Below are positions 61,801 through 64,000 of a stretch of 64,000 bases of DNA, piece by piece (position 1 is the first letter of the stretch; the number at the start of each line of letters is the position of its first letter). Made by a program: the position numbers and the translations under genes. The stretch covers positions 47,072-111,071 of the forward strand of contig LGRX02033499.1 in the NCBI GenBank assembly GCA_001247695.2, written 5' to 3'. The DNA is from Cymbomonas tetramitiformis (Eukaryota > Chlorophyta > Pyramimonadophyceae > Pyramimonadales > Pyramimonadaceae). A model generated the notes under the pieces. That model was not told where the DNA came from. It did no database searches and was given only the letters and a program-made list of their open reading frames with translations.

Positions 61801-63032
61801 TCCTGCTTATGCGAATCTCAGGGAGAAATGGGAAAGATACGTGAATGATGCCCGCAGGTGCGTGAAGTAGACACGCCAACACAGTACGTGCTTATTGAGT
61901 TAGTACACCGTTAGTGTGCATATAATGCATACCGCGTATCTTAGCGTACCATTTAGAGCACTAACTTTGTTATTTCTTGTGGATGCACAGCTGGAACCGC
62001 AAGGTTCGAAGTCTTCACAAGACACGCCGAGGTAAATACGCGCAGGCTTTGGGGAAACCCGAACACATTGACGAGCCAACTTTTGGAGCGTACACAGATC
62101 CCACAGTATGGCTGGGTCGAAATTTCACGGAGTATGAGTCCTTGCTCATGGTCGGGCCGAACCCGGTTTGCCGAAGCTTTTCCTACGTGACCATCGGAGA
62201 TGGCTTTTACCGCACTGCTGGGAGTGATCGCAACAAGAGCACCTTGCATAGTTATTTCCGGACTTTCTTCATTGATGAGCAGTTGGATAAAGATGGAAAG
62301 GTGATCCTGAACAAGCAGGGTGTGCCTAAAACCAAGGAAGTTGACAGGTGCGTCCTCCCAAATCGAAATAGTATGCCGTTAGTGCATAAAACATACCACT
62401 TAATGTACCACGTTCGACCTATCTACATACATGAAACATGCTGCTGGCTGGGAGTGATCGCGATAATAATTATCAACTTGTACAGCTACTTTCGGGCTTT
62501 CTTCGGGAACGAATGTGTGGGCAAAGGTGGCAAGGTGATCCTGAAACAAGAATGGTGTGACGAAGACACCGGGTATGTGAGTGCTTGGCAAACAAAGATA
62601 GATAGTTTGCAGATAGCGCATAAAGTACTTCACTTAATGCACTATGTTCCAGCTAACTGCGTATCAAACATGGTGGCGGTATGCAGGCACGGCCGCATTA
62701 CAAACATTCTGCGGGTGGAGATCGCGGGACGGATGTACACCTTATTGAAAGTCAACTGGCTGACAAAGCCAACCGAAGAACAAATCAAGGCCTATCGTAG
62801 GAGGAACTCGATTCTCGGGCCGGACGATTTGACTAAGACGGTGTACACCTTCAACCCGCAACGTGACCCAGCGGCTTTTGAGAAGAACTCCGAGCCTTTC
62901 ATCTTAGCCAACAAAGTTGAACAGCAGGTCGTCGTTATACCACATCCGTGCATGGAGACCGCGGTCATTCTTGACCCCACGGCTGACTTTTTTGAATGCC
63001 TTAAGCCACCACTTGACTCCGACGACGACTAG
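55855..63032 (+). CDS. tnp2-type (CACTA/Plavaka) transposase, about 17 exons
   Basis: Exons by GT-AG sites: 55855-56198, 56338-56712, 56786-56932, 57060-57374, 57461-57634, 57732-57905, 57995-58168, 58262-58588, 58682-59015, 59107-59648, 59865-60353, 60487-60822, 60924-61279, 61367-61857, 61991-62347, 62486-62572, 62653-63032. The frame is kept at all junctions except 59015/59107 and 62572/62653, where my sites are probably wrong or the copy is damaged. Domains: CDCGMCYG...RHH zinc-finger-like region; NGCVFFEGAH...CPKCKEAR; Transposase_21 core (LLLFSADGAAVWQNKAG, NLPPQIRTKYEYMELYGLIA, DELITLWDEGFVCWDS, CMKC, DGMHDIMN); DUF4218-like (INTHMFSHLVEQLQRYGPMR, FESFNGYLKR); DUF4216-like C-terminus (HGRITNILRVEIAGRMYTLL). 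Acts in cut-and-paste transposition. Confidence 0.82.
57375..58261 (+). repeat. Three tandem copies of an intron-exon module
   Basis: Exons 57461-57634, 57732-57905 and 57995-58168 are each 174 nt (58 codons, same phase at both ends) and nearly identical (GTSPSPPPEMDMPVDASSAN ... LGLGDASPAG), with introns of about 90-97 bp. The preceding exon also ends LGLGDASPAG. Confidence 0.88.
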
Positions 63033-63220
63033 GACGACAACGAGGACTGAACTCATGTTTCGGTCGACGGGATTCTAGGCCGTGGACAGTCCCTCGGCAT
63101 CTTGCGTCGTGTGGTTTAGTGGAACACCCAGCATGTGCAGTGGTTGCGTAGATTCCGCACCTATACCGTGGTTAGTACACGTTTAACATGTTAGATAATA
63201 TATGTTTAACACAATAACGT

Positions 63221-64000
63221 CTGATTGGGCTAGTGTACTAAATGCCACCCTAACCACATGCTAACGTAGCACATTCCCAAAGGAGCTCAGCCCCAATATC
63301 AGCTTCTTCAAACAGCGTCATACCCCCTTAACCAATGCCCAGTTCGCCATCCAATCACCTTAGATCATCACTGAAGTGCATTTGGACCCCATCCATGACC
63401 CACTACGCACCACGCCACGAGTCCACCAACTCCCACACTTAAGGAGAGTGGGAGTTAGTACGCCGTTAACACGCTAACGTGTGATTGGTCTAGTGTACTA
63501 AATGCCACCCTAACCACATGCTAACGTAGCACACTCCCAAAGGAGCTCAGCCCCAATATCAGCTTCTTCAAACAGCGTCATACCCCCTTAACCAATGCCC
63601 AGTTCGCCATCCAATCACCTTAGATCATCACTGAAGTGCATTTGGACCCCATCCATGACCCACTGCGCACCACGCCACGAGTCCACCAACTCCCACACTT
63701 AAGGAGAGTGGGAGTTAGTACGCCGTTAACACGCTAACGTGTGATTGGTCTAGTGTACTAAATGCCACCCTAACCACATGCTAACGTAGCACATTCCCAA
63801 AGGAGCTCAGCCCCAATATCAGCTTCTTCAAACAGCGGCATACCCCCTTAACCAATGCCCAGTTCGCCATCCAATCACCTTAGATCATCACTGAAGTGCA
63901 TTTGGACCCCATCCATGACCCACTACGCACCACGCCACGAGTCCACCAACTCCCACACTTAAGGAGAGTGGGAGTTAGTACGCCGTTAACACGCTAACGT
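63221..64000. repeat. 260-bp tandem array, three copies, reaching the window edge
   Basis: Units 63221-63480, 63481-63740 and 63741-64000. Copies are almost identical and each ends GTTAACACGCTAACGT. Contains CACTAACC/GTTAGT motifs. Probably the right subterminal region of the CACTA element. 63033-63220 holds no gene. Confidence 0.92.

Larger units (their letters stand above)
52036..64000 (+). mobile_element. CACTA/Plavaka-type DNA transposon, right end outside the window
   Basis: Dense CACTAAC/GTTAGTG motifs begin at about 52036 and continue in spacers, introns and the far subterminal array. Two divergent genes (52952-54895 minus, 55855-63032 plus), as is usual for CACTA elements (accessory DNA-binding protein plus tnp2-type transposase). 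The exact left terminus is not fixed because the right inverted repeat is not visible. Confidence 0.8.

Noticed and set aside
1..64000. Red algal origin suggested by compact intergenic sequence and element types
   Set aside because: Red algae lack cilia, and this window encodes a well conserved IFT20.

Overview
This is a window from a nuclear eukaryotic genome, with spliced genes, GT-AG introns and many transposable elements. The only clear host gene is a five-exon IFT20 (intraflagellar transport) gene on the minus strand at the left edge. The organism therefore builds cilia or flagella at some stage. That argues against red algae, flowering plants and non-zoosporic fungi, and fits a flagellate-bearing alga, a chytrid-like fungus or another protist. 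I cannot name the species.

Layout. 1-2117: IFT20. 2781-6061: an end of a piggyBac-like DNA element, hit by a complete gag-only LTR retrotransposon (G1, 3.2 kb). 7090-35835: a nest at least five levels deep. An unidentified ORF was split by a second gag-only LTR element (G2: identical 259-bp LTRs, GACTT target duplication on both sides). G2 contains a Ty3-type LTR retrotransposon (7771-34395). The Ty3 element contains a foldback element (11658-14928) and a 9.5-kb terminal-inverted-repeat element (16516-26001). The 9.5-kb element carries a 182-bp satellite and a hAT transposase gene, and the hAT gene is split by a piggyBac-like element (20631-23973). Removing one insertion plus one copy of its target duplication restores the host reading frame at three of these junctions.

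35836-52035: remnants of the same gag-only LTR family in both orientations, at least five more copies. Among them are a DNA-element remnant with a small Cys-rich/AT-hook ORF (42279-42752) and a 1.3-kb element with 92-bp terminal inverted repeats. The latter's only gene encodes a methyltransferase-fold-like protein (45462-46364). 52036-64000: a CACTA/Plavaka-type DNA transposon whose right end lies outside the window. It has two divergent multi-exon genes (an accessory Lys-rich protein and a tnp2-type transposase) around a 400-bp palindrome, tandemly triplicated exons, and subterminal satellite arrays of 101 and 260 bp.

The most unusual system is the Ty3 element. Its pol region reads protease, reverse transcriptase/RNase H, a Dam-like adenine-N6 DNA methyltransferase with an intact NPPY motif, integrase, chromodomain, and a C5-cytosine DNA methyltransferase with PPC and ENP motifs. 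One retrotransposon thus encodes both an adenine and a cytosine DNA methylase. Its gag and pol lie in the same frame separated by a single TGA, which suggests stop-codon readthrough. The copy carries several single-base frameshifts, which could be real decay or assembly indels.
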